Positions 52,246 through 60,385 of a stretch of 64,000 nucleotides of DNA are shown piece after piece (position 1 is the stretch's first letter; every line of letters starts with the position of its first letter). The stretch is from DATMNI01 sp035570275. GTDB lineage: Bacteria; Acidobacteriota; Terriglobia; Bryobacterales; Bryobacteraceae. The translations under genes were made by a program, and so were the position numbers. The stretch lies in the NCBI GenBank assembly GCA_035570275.1, contig DATMNI010000218.1:1-64000 (forward strand). The letters run 5' to 3'. The notes below the pieces were generated by a model, which saw only the letters and a program-made list of their open reading frames with translations, did no database searches and was not told the origin of the DNA.

Positions 52246-55200
52246 TCAGAAGGATAGTTGCAGCACGCCTCCCGCGTCCGCCGTCGCGCCGCCGGACACC
52301 GCGGGATACACGCTCACCGCCAGCCCACTCCCGCTCGGCTGGGTGCTGGTAGTGTAAGTGCCGCCCGGCGCCAGGCCGGCGATCAGCACGGAATGAACTC
52401 CCGCTAAAACGGGCAGCGTCGCGCCTCCAAACACGCCCGTGCCGCTGACCGGAAACCACACTTCGGATCCCCCGAACTGCGCGCCGTCGAAGGCTGTTCC
52501 CGCCGTGCTTTGCAGATAGTTGGCGGCAACCATCGGGGCTCCCGCGTCCGCTCCCTGCAGTACATGAAGAAAACGCGTATCCGCCGGGTTACCCGGGTCC
52601 TGTGCCTGATAAATGAATCGCGTCGGCTCCAGTTCCGCCAGGGGGTTCAGCGCGGCCACGCCGCTGAAGTAGGTAAGCGACGGATTCAGAGGCAGCAACG
52701 CCTGCACGAACAGTTGCTGTCCGCTCGGCAACCTGTCGGCAACCACATTGCCGCTGATGAAAGGGGACGCCACCAGGCTGAGGTTGAAGCGTTTGAACAA
52801 GCCTGCATTCAGGGATGTCGCCCGATCGTAAACCACAATGTAATCGTTGTTCAGCCACAGGATCGAGCGCGTCGCCTGCGTAATGTTGACGATGGAATTC
52901 GCCGCAATAAAGTTGTTGGGTTTGTTGTACAGATTGGTCAGATCGCTGGCAGCGTAGACATAGCCGGGCCCCGAGCTCATGGTGGTGGCCGGATCGCCCG
53001 CACTGCCGCCTTCCATCCACTGGCTGCCATTGATATAGGCTGCATGGTCGGGCCCCTGCCAGTTGATCGTGGCGCAGCCTGCGCACCAGTTTTGCAGGCC
53101 CAGTGTGTTGTGGAACGTCACGGTTGCGCCATTGCCCAGGCCGCCGTTATCGTAATTGCTCATCTCTTTGGTCAACCACTCGCCTTGGCGGAAGAAGCCG
53201 AATTCGCCGGCGCCGCCGTCCTGATGGTTGATCGAGATCCAACTGGCGCGGTAGTCAAACTCCGTGCCCCCGGCCGTCCAGTCACTGTGCGCCACAATCC
53301 GTGCGGCCGGCGCGTCATAGAACAGCGTCGGGAATCCCGAACGCGGGTCGGTGGCTGCCGAAGCGGCCGGGTCGAGCAGCATGAAATACAGCAGATCCTG
53401 GGTCACGCCCCATGTCCAGGGATTGGAGATTCGCGCCAACAGTCCGGACATTCCGTCGGGCATCACACTTTCCGCAAACCAGCGTGCCGCATTGACGTGA
53501 GTCGAGCTGCCCGTCTGTTGCTCGAGAAGCGCCAGCAGCGCAGGCGGCTGCATGAAGTCCGGCGTTGCCCACAACCGCAACATGTCGCCGTAGCCCGCCA
53601 TCTGGAAGACCGCACCATCCCACGGGGCCGCCGCGAAAACCTTTGCCGTGGGTGTGAGCGACGAAAGATATCCCGTAATCCAGCGATCCCAAACCGGCGC
53701 TCCGATCAGCCCGATCTGCGGTCCCGAGTAATTCACGTTATTGAAGCCCGCCGTCTGCAGAGCCAGCAATTGGCCCAGAATGTAGCCGAACGAATCGCCG
53801 TAAAGCATCCCCTCTGGCGGCAATCCGCCGCTCGCGAGGCCGAATCCGGCCCCCGTCGGATTGTTCGGAATTCCGTACGCCTGCGCCACCACCTGAGGAT
53901 CGCCCATCATGGCGAACTCCTCGTACAGCCATGCGCCGGTGGCATCCGTAATGTAGCTCCGCAGGGAATTGCCGATGGCCGCTGACGGGATGGCGGCATT
54001 CACGGATGGATCGTCCGCGGGATCCAGCACCAGCGAAATCATGGTGAGCAGACGCGCGTGCGCTAGAAAATAATTGTTCGATGCCATGCGGTACGGCTTG
54101 TTGCCTCTCAGCAAAGCAAGGCTATTCACCACTCCGGCGGGCCCCGGATTGTCTCCTCCCGTGGTGGAGGCGGTCAGGCAGTCGGCAGCCCACGTCATGA
54201 AAACCTTCTGGATCGTGGCCTTGTCCGCGGCACTCAGCACCGGGTAGATCCAGTCCACAACCAGCGCCCACTCGTGCCCCGAAAAGCTGGCCCGGTTGTA
54301 AAGCGGAAAAGTGGGATCGCGGAACGGTTGGCCGATCGCCTGCCCGAGAGCCGCCTGGTTCATCGCGTACATCAGCACGTTCCGCGCCGCCTGGGCATAT
54401 GCCGCCTGGTGGGCCGTGTCGATCAGCGAGTTGAAGGCCAGGATCACCGCATTGTCTTCGCTGATCAGGCCCGTGTAGCCCTGCGAATCCCCAAAATCCG
54501 GATACGGACTGGCCGGCGTGGGATTCATTGCATTCAGCGCCGCGCCGGGAAAGAACTGGCCGTAGTTGCCAATCGCCTTGGCGAGCGTGGTTTGCATCCC
54601 CTGATACGCCACGTTGCCCGGCCTTGCCCACGTCTGCAGACGCGGCAGATCCAGCTGGGTGATCCACAGCCGCGGATGGGTCGTCACCGGGAATGGAACA
54701 GGCAACGGGACGCTGTAAGTTGCCGTCACGGTAGTGTTATTTGCCGGCATGGTGAGCGTCGTCTGGCTGGATATGGAATTGGCTGTTCCGAATCCGGTCC
54801 ACGACTGGAACGCATTCCCCGCCGGCGGCGCATTGGCCGTAAGCTGCACGATCGCCCCCGCCGGGTACGCGCCTGTGGGGGTCCCGTTCACCACGGTCAG
54901 GTTGTAAGTCGGCGTGCCCCCCGGCAGCACTGTGACGCCGCTGCCCACCGTGATTTGAATCGCCGCCGATCCTCCGGAATTCGCGGCGTCCAGCGCCAGA
55001 GCCGTGACGGTGTAAGTTCCCGGGCCGGGAGTCCACACAATCTGATAAGGCGCTTTGCTTGCCGCGCCGATCACGGCGTTGTTCAGCGTGAAGAGTACCT
55101 GCGCGATGGTTCCACCCGGCTCAGACGCCGAAACCTGAAGCGTAATGCTGCTTCCCGCCGGGACTTGCGAGTTATTCGCCGGTTGTACCCACGTCACTAC

Positions 55201-55284
55201 CGGGTGCGATCCCGTGCCATCGCCATAGGCTCCCGACGCAAACACGATGCAAAGAGCCGATATTCCTACTGATATTCTTTTCAT
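52246..55284 (-). CDS. Large exported protein with Ig-like, InlB-like and alginate-lyase-like domains
   Basis: A 1012-residue secreted protein; ATG 55284 has AGAGGG upstream and a signal peptide ending ASGAYG. Residues about 27-110 are a bacterial Ig-like domain (HPVVTWVQPANNSQVPAGSS, IAQVLFTLNNAVIG). Residues about 125-190 resemble an InlB/Listeria B-repeat (TPTYNLTVVNGTPTGAYPAG, NAFQSWTG, TMPANNTTVTATY). The rest looks like the (alpha/alpha)-toroid plus beta-sandwich fold of alginate/heparinase-type lyases (HPRLWITQLDLPRLQTWA, FSGHEWALVVDWIYPVLSAA, VFMTWAADCL). Catalytic residues are unassigned. It separates the kinase from the sigma factor gene and lies 52 bp upstream of the kinase, so it may be in one transcript with it. 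Confidence 0.75.
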   Translation of the reverse strand: MKRISVGISALCIVFASGAYGDGTGSHPVVTWVQPANNSQVPAGSSITLQVSASEPGGTIAQVLFTLNNAVIGAASKAPYQIVWTPGPGTYTVTALALDAANSGGSAAIQITVGSGVTVLPGGTPTYNLTVVNGTPTGAYPAGAIVQLTANAPPAGNAFQSWTGFGTANSISSQTTLTMPANNTTVTATYSVPLPVPFPVTTHPRLWITQLDLPRLQTWARPGNVAYQGMQTTLAKAIGNYGQFFPGAALNAMNPTPASPYPDFGDSQGYTGLISEDNAVILAFNSLIDTAHQAAYAQAARNVLMYAMNQAALGQAIGQPFRDPTFPLYNRASFSGHEWALVVDWIYPVLSAADKATIQKVFMTWAADCLTASTTGGDNPGPAGVVNSLALLRGNKPYRMASNNYFLAHARLLTMISLVLDPADDPSVNAAIPSAAIGNSLRSYITDATGAWLYEEFAMMGDPQVVAQAYGIPNNPTGAGFGLASGGLPPEGMLYGDSFGYILGQLLALQTAGFNNVNYSGPQIGLIGAPVWDRWITGYLSSLTPTAKVFAAAPWDGAVFQMAGYGDMLRLWATPDFMQPPALLALLEQQTGSSTHVNAARWFAESVMPDGMSGLLARISNPWTWGVTQDLLYFMLLDPAASAATDPRSGFPTLFYDAPAARIVAHSDWTAGGTEFDYRASWISINHQDGGAGEFGFFRQGEWLTKEMSNYDNGGLGNGATVTFHNTLGLQNWCAGCATINWQGPDHAAYINGSQWMEGGSAGDPATTMSSGPGYVYAASDLTNLYNKPNNFIAANSIVNITQATRSILWLNNDYIVVYDRATSLNAGLFKRFNLSLVASPFISGNVVADRLPSGQQLFVQALLPLNPSLTYFSGVAALNPLAELEPTRFIYQAQDPGNPADTRFLHVLQGADAGAPMVAANYLQSTAGTAFDGAQFGGSEVWFPVSGTGVFGGATLPVLAGVHSVLIAGLAPGGTYTTSTQPSGSGLAVSVYPAVSGGATADAGGVLQLSF

Positions 55285-55486
55285 GAAAAACCCTCTTTGA
55301 AGGTCAAGTTGTGCGGCGTGCTGACGGGCGCCACCCGCAAGCGCAACAAGGAGGGTAAACACCCTCGCGTAGCTTCCGCCATAGTGCCTTCTGCTGGGGA
55401 ATGCGTGCGGAACCGGCAGAGTTGATCTTTTTTGTCAGGAGTCGCATAAATTCCCGCGGTGTGAGCCAGTTGGTAAACTTACGGCA

Positions 55487-56047
55487 GTGCAGAACGACCC
55501 CTCGATCACCATCTTGTTGCATCAATGGAAGGATGGCGACGGCGCCGCGCTCGACACACTGGTTCCCCTGGTCTATAGCGAGCTCCGCCGCCTCGCCGCT
55601 TCTTCCCTGCATCGCGAGCACGGCGCCCGGACGCTCGATCCCACCGCCCTCGTGAATGAAGCCTATCTGCGCCTGGTCGGCGGAAAGAATCCGGATTTTA
55701 ATGACCGCGCCCACTTCCTCGGGGTGGCCGCCCGTCTCATGCGTCAGATCCTCGTCGACCGGGCACGCGCGCGCCGCACGGAAAAGCGAAGCGGTGGCGC
55801 CCGTGTGCCGCTCGAAAACGATATGGTGTTCACCGGTGAACATGCCGCGGCGGTTGTCGAGCTCGACGATGCCCTCGAACTTCTCGCCATGCAGGATCCT
55901 GAAAAGGCCCGCATTCTGGAAGTGAGATTCTTCGGCGGCCTGACTGCGGAAGAAAGTGCGGCGGCTCTCGGCATCCCGCTGAATCGCATCAACCGGCAAA
56001 TGCGCCTGGCCCAGGCCTGGCTGCGCGCGGAGCTTGCAGCGGACTAG
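55487..56047 (+). CDS. ECF RNA polymerase sigma factor, TIGR02999 type
   Basis: A 186-residue sigma factor of the ECF kinase-linked class. GTG 55487 gives MQNDPSITILLHQWKDGDGA, the standard opening. Region 2 shows ELRRLAASSLHREHGARTLD, PTALVNEAYLRL and FNDRAHFLGVAARLMRQIL; region 4 shows ELLAMQDPEKARILEVRFF, GGLTAEESAAALGI. The RARARRTEKR loop between is typical. No anti-sigma gene is adjacent. The usual partner is a Ser/Thr kinase such as the one at 49285-52194, on the other strand and separated by the large lyase-like gene. The PEP-CTERM remnant on the minus strand overlaps its 3' end by four bases. Confidence 0.93.
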   Translation: MQNDPSITILLHQWKDGDGAALDTLVPLVYSELRRLAASSLHREHGARTLDPTALVNEAYLRLVGGKNPDFNDRAHFLGVAARLMRQILVDRARARRTEKRSGGARVPLENDMVFTGEHAAAVVELDDALELLAMQDPEKARILEVRFFGGLTAEESAAALGIPLNRINRQMRLAQAWLRAELAAD

Positions 56048-56220
56048 GCCGAAGTTCCAGCAGCGATGGTCCCGTTCCCGCGGATAGTGCTCCCCACCAG
56101 CGCGAGACCGGTCAGCATCAGCACCCACGTCCCCGGTTCAGGAGCGTAGGCCAGAGCGGCCTCAATATCCAGATCCAGTTCCAGTTCCAGAATGGAAGGG
56201 TAGCTGCCTGCGCCCGGCGC
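56044..56220 (-). pseudogene. Orphan PEP-CTERM sorting tail
   Basis: The last 35 or so residues of a minus-strand frame read APEPGTWVLMLTGLALVGST then IRGNG and TAG at 56046-56044. This is a complete PEP-CTERM tail (PEP motif, hydrophobic helix, basic end). Upstream the frame runs for about 15 more plausible residues (SILELELDLDIEAALAYA) and then meets the REP-like element at 56231. No signal peptide or main domain remains. It is a remnant of an exosortase substrate whose body has been lost; an exosortase gene is not in the window. Confidence 0.7.
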
Positions 56221-56230
56221 ACATCGCGAA

Positions 56231-56253
56231 CAGATTAACAATCTGCCCCACAG
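56231..56253. repeat. REP-like palindromic element (locus D), half copy
   Basis: CAGATTaacAATCTG followed by CCCCACA. Only the second stem of the family is present, with the A-T arm version that also occurs at 10619-10633. It interrupts the frame upstream of the PEP-CTERM tail. Confidence 0.75.
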
Positions 56254-56305
56254 TGGTTTATCACTATCCCCAAAACGGTTACGCAGCCACGCTATCCTGA
56301 AGTTC

Positions 56306-58081
56306 ATGACGCGCAGACAGGCGCTAGCGCTTCCCCTGGCGGCGCTGGCGGCGGACGGCCCCCAGGCTGGCGCACAAAACCGCGGCATGGGCACCCGAAA
56401 CGTCCGGCCAACGCTCCGCGACAAACCCTCCGGGCTCCCGTTCCACGCGCATTTCGTAAACGTGGCCCGCGCGGCCGGCCTGCGGGCCCCCGTGATCTAT
56501 GGAGATGTTGGGTATAACGACTACATTCTCGACTCCATGGGATGCGGCGCGGCATTTCTCGACTATGACAACGATGGGTGGCAGGATATCGTAGTGCTCA
56601 CCGGGCGCCGCTCGAAATCCACGCCGCCAGAGGCCATTATCCGGCTCTACCGCAATAGCCGCGACGGCGCCTTTACCGACGTCACCGCGAAATCAGGGCT
56701 GGGCCGCAGCGTCTGGGCCAGCGGCATCACGGTGGGCGACTACGATAACGACGGCTTCGACGATATCTTCGTGACCTGCTGGGGACAGAACATCCTGTTT
56801 CACAACAACGGCGACGGCACTTTTGCCGACGTGACGGAGAAGGCTGGGCTGATGCATCCGGAAACGCGATTCGGCTCGGGCTGCACGTGGATCGATTACG
56901 ATCGCGACGGCAGGCTGGATCTCTTCGTGACTAACTACATGGTTTTCGACCGGGATGCCATGCCGCCGCGGGGAAAGGACCCCACCTGCACGTACCTGGG
57001 CGTTCCGGTCTATTGCCGGCCGGAGGGCATCCCGCAGGAGCCTTGCCGGCTATACCACAACAATGGAGACGGGACTTTCACCGACGTCAGCGAAAAGTCG
57101 GGCATTCTGGCTGTGAAGCCCGGTTATCCTCTGACGGCCGCCGCGGCCGATTTCGATAACGACGGCTGGCCCGACATCTACGTGGCGTGCGACACGTCGC
57201 CCAGCCTGCTCTTCCGAAACAATGGCGACGGCACGTTCACCGAGCAGGGCCTGGAGAGCGGCGTAGCTTTGAGCGAAGACGGGATGGCGCAAGCGGGGAT
57301 GGGGCTGGGCATCGGCGATTTCGATACGGACGGATATCTCGACATCTTCAAGACGCATTTTCGCGCGGACACTCCGGTTCTCTACCGCAACACCGGCAAA
57401 GGCAGTTTCCGCGATGTGACTCTGCGGGCGGGACTCGCCGTAGAGACACGCTTCGTGGGTTGGGGGGCGGGAATGGCGGACCTGGATAACGATGGCCTTC
57501 CCGACCTGTTCTTCGCGACCGGAATGGTTTATCCAGAGGTGGAGCGGAAGCAGTCCGAGTGTCCGTACAAGACGCCGTGCGTGGTGTATCGAAACCTGGG
57601 CGGGGGCAGGTTCGAACAGTTACTCGATGAGGCCGGTCCCGGCATCGCCGAGGCGCATTCGAGCCGCGGAGTGGCTTTCGGCGACTTCGATAACGACGGC
57701 GACATCGACATTCTCATCATAAACATGAACGAGCCGCCGTCGCTGCTTCGCAATGACATGAGCGGCGCCAATCACTGGCTCAAGGTGCTGCTGACCGGCG
57801 TTGTCTCAAACCGCTCCGCCATCGGCGCGCAGGTGGTGGCGGCTTATGGCGGGCGGAGGCAGGCGCAGGCCGTATTGGCGCAGGCCTCGTACCTTTCGGT
57901 AAACGATCGCAGGCTGCATTTCGGGTTAGGTTCGGCGGCCAGTGCGAACCTGGAAATTCGCTGGCCCAATGGGGCAGTCGAAAAGGTACCGAACGTGGCG
58001 GCCGATCAACTGGTGGTGATTCGCGAAGGTTCCGGAGTAATCCGTACGGAGCGCTTCGGTCCCCGCCGGCAACCGCGGTAG
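56306..58081 (+). CDS. Exported CRTAC1-like FG-GAP/UnbV protein
   Basis: A 591-residue secreted propeller. ATG 56306 opens TRRQALALPLAALAADGPQA, a Tat-like signal. Calcium-binding FG-GAP turns recur: DYDNDGWQDIVV, DYDNDGFDDIFV, DYDRDGRLDLFV, DFDNDGWPDIYV, DFDTDGYLDIF, DLDNDGLPDLFF and DFDNDGDIDILI. The C-terminus (NHWLKVLLTGVVSNRSAIGA, EIRWPNGAVEKV) is the ASPIC/UnbV domain. The HFxNVARAAGL start is standard for the family. It resembles the FG-GAP part of the protein at 39269-41890 but lacks its PpiC segment. Role: extracellular ligand binding, unknown partner. Confidence 0.9.
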   Translation: MTRRQALALPLAALAADGPQAGAQNRGMGTRNVRPTLRDKPSGLPFHAHFVNVARAAGLRAPVIYGDVGYNDYILDSMGCGAAFLDYDNDGWQDIVVLTGRRSKSTPPEAIIRLYRNSRDGAFTDVTAKSGLGRSVWASGITVGDYDNDGFDDIFVTCWGQNILFHNNGDGTFADVTEKAGLMHPETRFGSGCTWIDYDRDGRLDLFVTNYMVFDRDAMPPRGKDPTCTYLGVPVYCRPEGIPQEPCRLYHNNGDGTFTDVSEKSGILAVKPGYPLTAAAADFDNDGWPDIYVACDTSPSLLFRNNGDGTFTEQGLESGVALSEDGMAQAGMGLGIGDFDTDGYLDIFKTHFRADTPVLYRNTGKGSFRDVTLRAGLAVETRFVGWGAGMADLDNDGLPDLFFATGMVYPEVERKQSECPYKTPCVVYRNLGGGRFEQLLDEAGPGIAEAHSSRGVAFGDFDNDGDIDILIINMNEPPSLLRNDMSGANHWLKVLLTGVVSNRSAIGAQVVAAYGGRRQAQAVLAQASYLSVNDRRLHFGLGSAASANLEIRWPNGAVEKVPNVAADQLVVIREGSGVIRTERFGPRRQPR

Positions 58082-58208
58082 AACGCACTGGATGCAATGA
58101 GCACTGGCGACTATTTGTGCCGAGCGCATACGGCGCCACGGCCGCCGAGACTGACGGTAGACGACATTCCGGAGGATGGCCCAAATTCCCCAGCCGGTCC
58201 TGGCCGTC

Positions 58209-58949
58209 TTACTCAACATCCTTGCCGCGCTTCTCGATCGCCGCGGCGGCGTTCTGGGCCACGCGGGCCAGATCGATGACCGGCATGAAGCCGAAGCCGC
58301 GGCCGCGGGAGGCTATGGGTTCGGACTTGGAGGCCATCTCCCGCAACTTGGGCAAATCCGACGCGTCGCCAAGGTCGCCGATGACTCCCAGCGCGATCAC
58401 TTGCGAGGCGGCATCGCCCCTCGCCAGGACCTGCCTGGCAACCGGCACCACGGCGCGGTTATGGAAAGCCGCGGCGCGTTCCAGCGCGGTCAGGCCCGCT
58501 ATGCCCGGCTGTTGCGCGGCCTGTAACAGGAACGGCAGCGCCCGCGATTCGCCTAAGGCGGCTAAGGCGTCGATGGCAGCCGATGCCACCAGCACGTTCG
58601 AATCCAGGGCGGCCCGGCCCAGCGCCGGCAACGCGCGCGGGTCGCGCATTTCGCCCAACTCGCGCGCGGCCACCAATTGGACCTCGGGGTCGTCTGAAAT
58701 TACGCCATCCAGCAGCGCTTCCAGGGCGCCGGCGAGGCGCAGATCCCGTGCCGCGCAGGTGCGCACTACGGAATCGGCCAGCCCCTTACGCAAAGCCGCA
58801 ATCGCCTCGGGCGAGTGGTTGCCGCCGAGCGCAAAACAATCATCGTTGCGTTGGGCCACCGAGCGATTCTGGTCCAGCATCCGCACAGCCGGGTCATCGG
58901 CCCCGCAGGCCGCCACAGTCAACACCAGTCCAGCCAGGAACGGTTTCAT
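58209..58949 (-). CDS. HEAT-repeat lipoprotein
   Basis: A 246-residue protein with a lipoprotein signal (LVLTVAACG, cysteine at residue 15). The mature part is HEAT/PBS-type repeats: AIAALRKGLADSVVRTCAAR, EALLDGVISDDPEVQLVAAR, LPALGRAALDSNVLVASAAI and SQVIALGVIGDLGDASDLPK. It probably binds a partner at a membrane. Its start overlaps the stop of the TPR gene at 58946-60268 as ATGA, so the two are one operon. Confidence 0.85.
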   Translation of the reverse strand: MKPFLAGLVLTVAACGADDPAVRMLDQNRSVAQRNDDCFALGGNHSPEAIAALRKGLADSVVRTCAARDLRLAGALEALLDGVISDDPEVQLVAARELGEMRDPRALPALGRAALDSNVLVASAAIDALAALGESRALPFLLQAAQQPGIAGLTALERAAAFHNRAVVPVARQVLARGDAASQVIALGVIGDLGDASDLPKLREMASKSEPIASRGRGFGFMPVIDLARVAQNAAAAIEKRGKDVE

Positions 58950-60268
58950 TGGGCTTTCTCCTTTAGGGCTCCGGTCTCCTTCAGGGCTTCGATCTCGTTC
59001 AGGGCCTGGCGGGCCACGGGCGCCTGCTTCAGATCGAAATTAGCATTCAAAGAAAGCGCATGCTGCAAGTGTTTGCGGGCGCCTTCCTTGTCGCCCACGG
59101 CGCGCGCGATCATGCCGGCATGGTAGTAGAAGCCGGGCTCGGGCGTCCCCAGTTCCAGCGCCTTCTGGCTGGCCTTTTGGGCCTCGCTCCACTGCTTGCT
59201 CTGGTAAAGCACCCACGCCATGGCATCCCATTCGTAGATGTCGTGGCGGGTCTTCATCTCTTCCTTCACCATGGCAAACGCGTGGTCCAGGTTGCGGCCG
59301 TGGTCGGCGAACGCCAGCGCCAGATTGCGATTGGCCGGAAAGCCGGCCGCCTGGTCCATCTTCTCGATCACCACCAGTTTCTCCGCCTCCATGCGGGCCT
59401 GCTCGGGCTTACCGGCGGCTTCGTAGAGATCCTCCAGCGCCGCCGAGTAGTCGGGCAGAGGCACCGCCGCTTCGGCCTTCTGATAGTAGTCGATCGCCGG
59501 GTCTATCTTGCCGCGCTGTGCGTTCAGCTTGCCCATTCCGGCAAACGCAGGGTGATAGCCTGGAAACAATTTGAGGGCCGCGCTGTAGGCCAACTCCGCC
59601 TCCGGCAGGCTCCCGGTTTTCAGATACATGTGGCCCAGGTCCACCAGGCACCAGGCCACGTTCTCGGGCGACCGGCTGCCCGATTCAATCGCCTTCTTCA
59701 TCACGTCAATGGCTCCTGCCACATCGCCGGCCACGAATCGGTAGTAGGACGCGCGGTTATAGCTGGAAAGGTCCGGACGCAACCGCACCATCTTCTGGTA
59801 GGCGTCGGCGGCGGCGCTGTACTCGCCCAGTTCCATCAGGGCGTCGCCCAGCGTGCCCCAGTTCCAGGGGTCGTCCGGCGCCATATGCATCACCTCGCGG
59901 GAATCCTCCACGACTTTGGGGAAATTATGGCGCTCCAGCCCGATCGCGCTGCGCAGCCGCAGCGCCTCGTAATTGCGGCGGTCCTCCGAGAGCACCGAGT
60001 CCACGATCTTGCCGGCGCGGTTCAGGTAGTCCGGGTCCATGGTCTCGCGCATCTTTTGCAGGAACGTGGCCGCCATCAGATTCTGATAGTGGAGATCGTC
60101 GGGTTTAGTCTGCGCCAGGGTCTGGTACATGGCGATGCGGTCGTCGGTCTTCATGCGGGACACGGCGTCGAACAGAGCCCGGTCCTGCAGCAGTTCGGAG
60201 ACCTTTTCGTTGCCGGTTTGGGCGTAGAGGAAGGCGGCGGATAGTGTGAGCAGCAGTAGCGATTTCAT
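58946..60268 (-). CDS. Exported TPR protein
   Basis: A 440-residue periplasmic TPR protein with a signal peptide (MKSLLLLTLSAAFLYAQ). Repeats are well formed (NLMAATFLQKMRETMDPDYL, PWNWGTLGDALMELGEYSAA, LAYSAALKLFPGYHPAFAGM, GFYYHAGMIARAVGDKEGAR). No catalytic motif. It is the first gene of the pair with the HEAT lipoprotein and follows DUF4331 across a large inverted repeat. Confidence 0.87.
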   Translation of the reverse strand: MKSLLLLTLSAAFLYAQTGNEKVSELLQDRALFDAVSRMKTDDRIAMYQTLAQTKPDDLHYQNLMAATFLQKMRETMDPDYLNRAGKIVDSVLSEDRRNYEALRLRSAIGLERHNFPKVVEDSREVMHMAPDDPWNWGTLGDALMELGEYSAAADAYQKMVRLRPDLSSYNRASYYRFVAGDVAGAIDVMKKAIESGSRSPENVAWCLVDLGHMYLKTGSLPEAELAYSAALKLFPGYHPAFAGMGKLNAQRGKIDPAIDYYQKAEAAVPLPDYSAALEDLYEAAGKPEQARMEAEKLVVIEKMDQAAGFPANRNLALAFADHGRNLDHAFAMVKEEMKTRHDIYEWDAMAWVLYQSKQWSEAQKASQKALELGTPEPGFYYHAGMIARAVGDKEGARKHLQHALSLNANFDLKQAPVARQALNEIEALKETGALKEKAQ

Positions 60269-60287
60269 AAGTAAGTCTCCAGAAGAA

Positions 60288-60380
60288 AGCTATCAGCTAT
60301 CAGCTTTCAGCCGTCAGCTCCAGACAGCGCTTGCGGCGCGTTCCATCAAGCTGATAGCTGAAGGCTGACTGCTGAAAGCT
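60288..60380. repeat. 32-bp imperfect inverted repeat between DUF4331 and TPR genes
   Basis: Left arm 60288-60319 (built from AGCTATCAGC / TTTCAGC words) and right arm 60349-60380 are inverted copies with about 26 of 32 matches and a 29-bp loop. Being after DUF4331 and before the TPR gene on the minus strand, it could end the first transcript or form a processing hairpin. Confidence 0.65.
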
Positions 60381-60385
60381 ATTTC

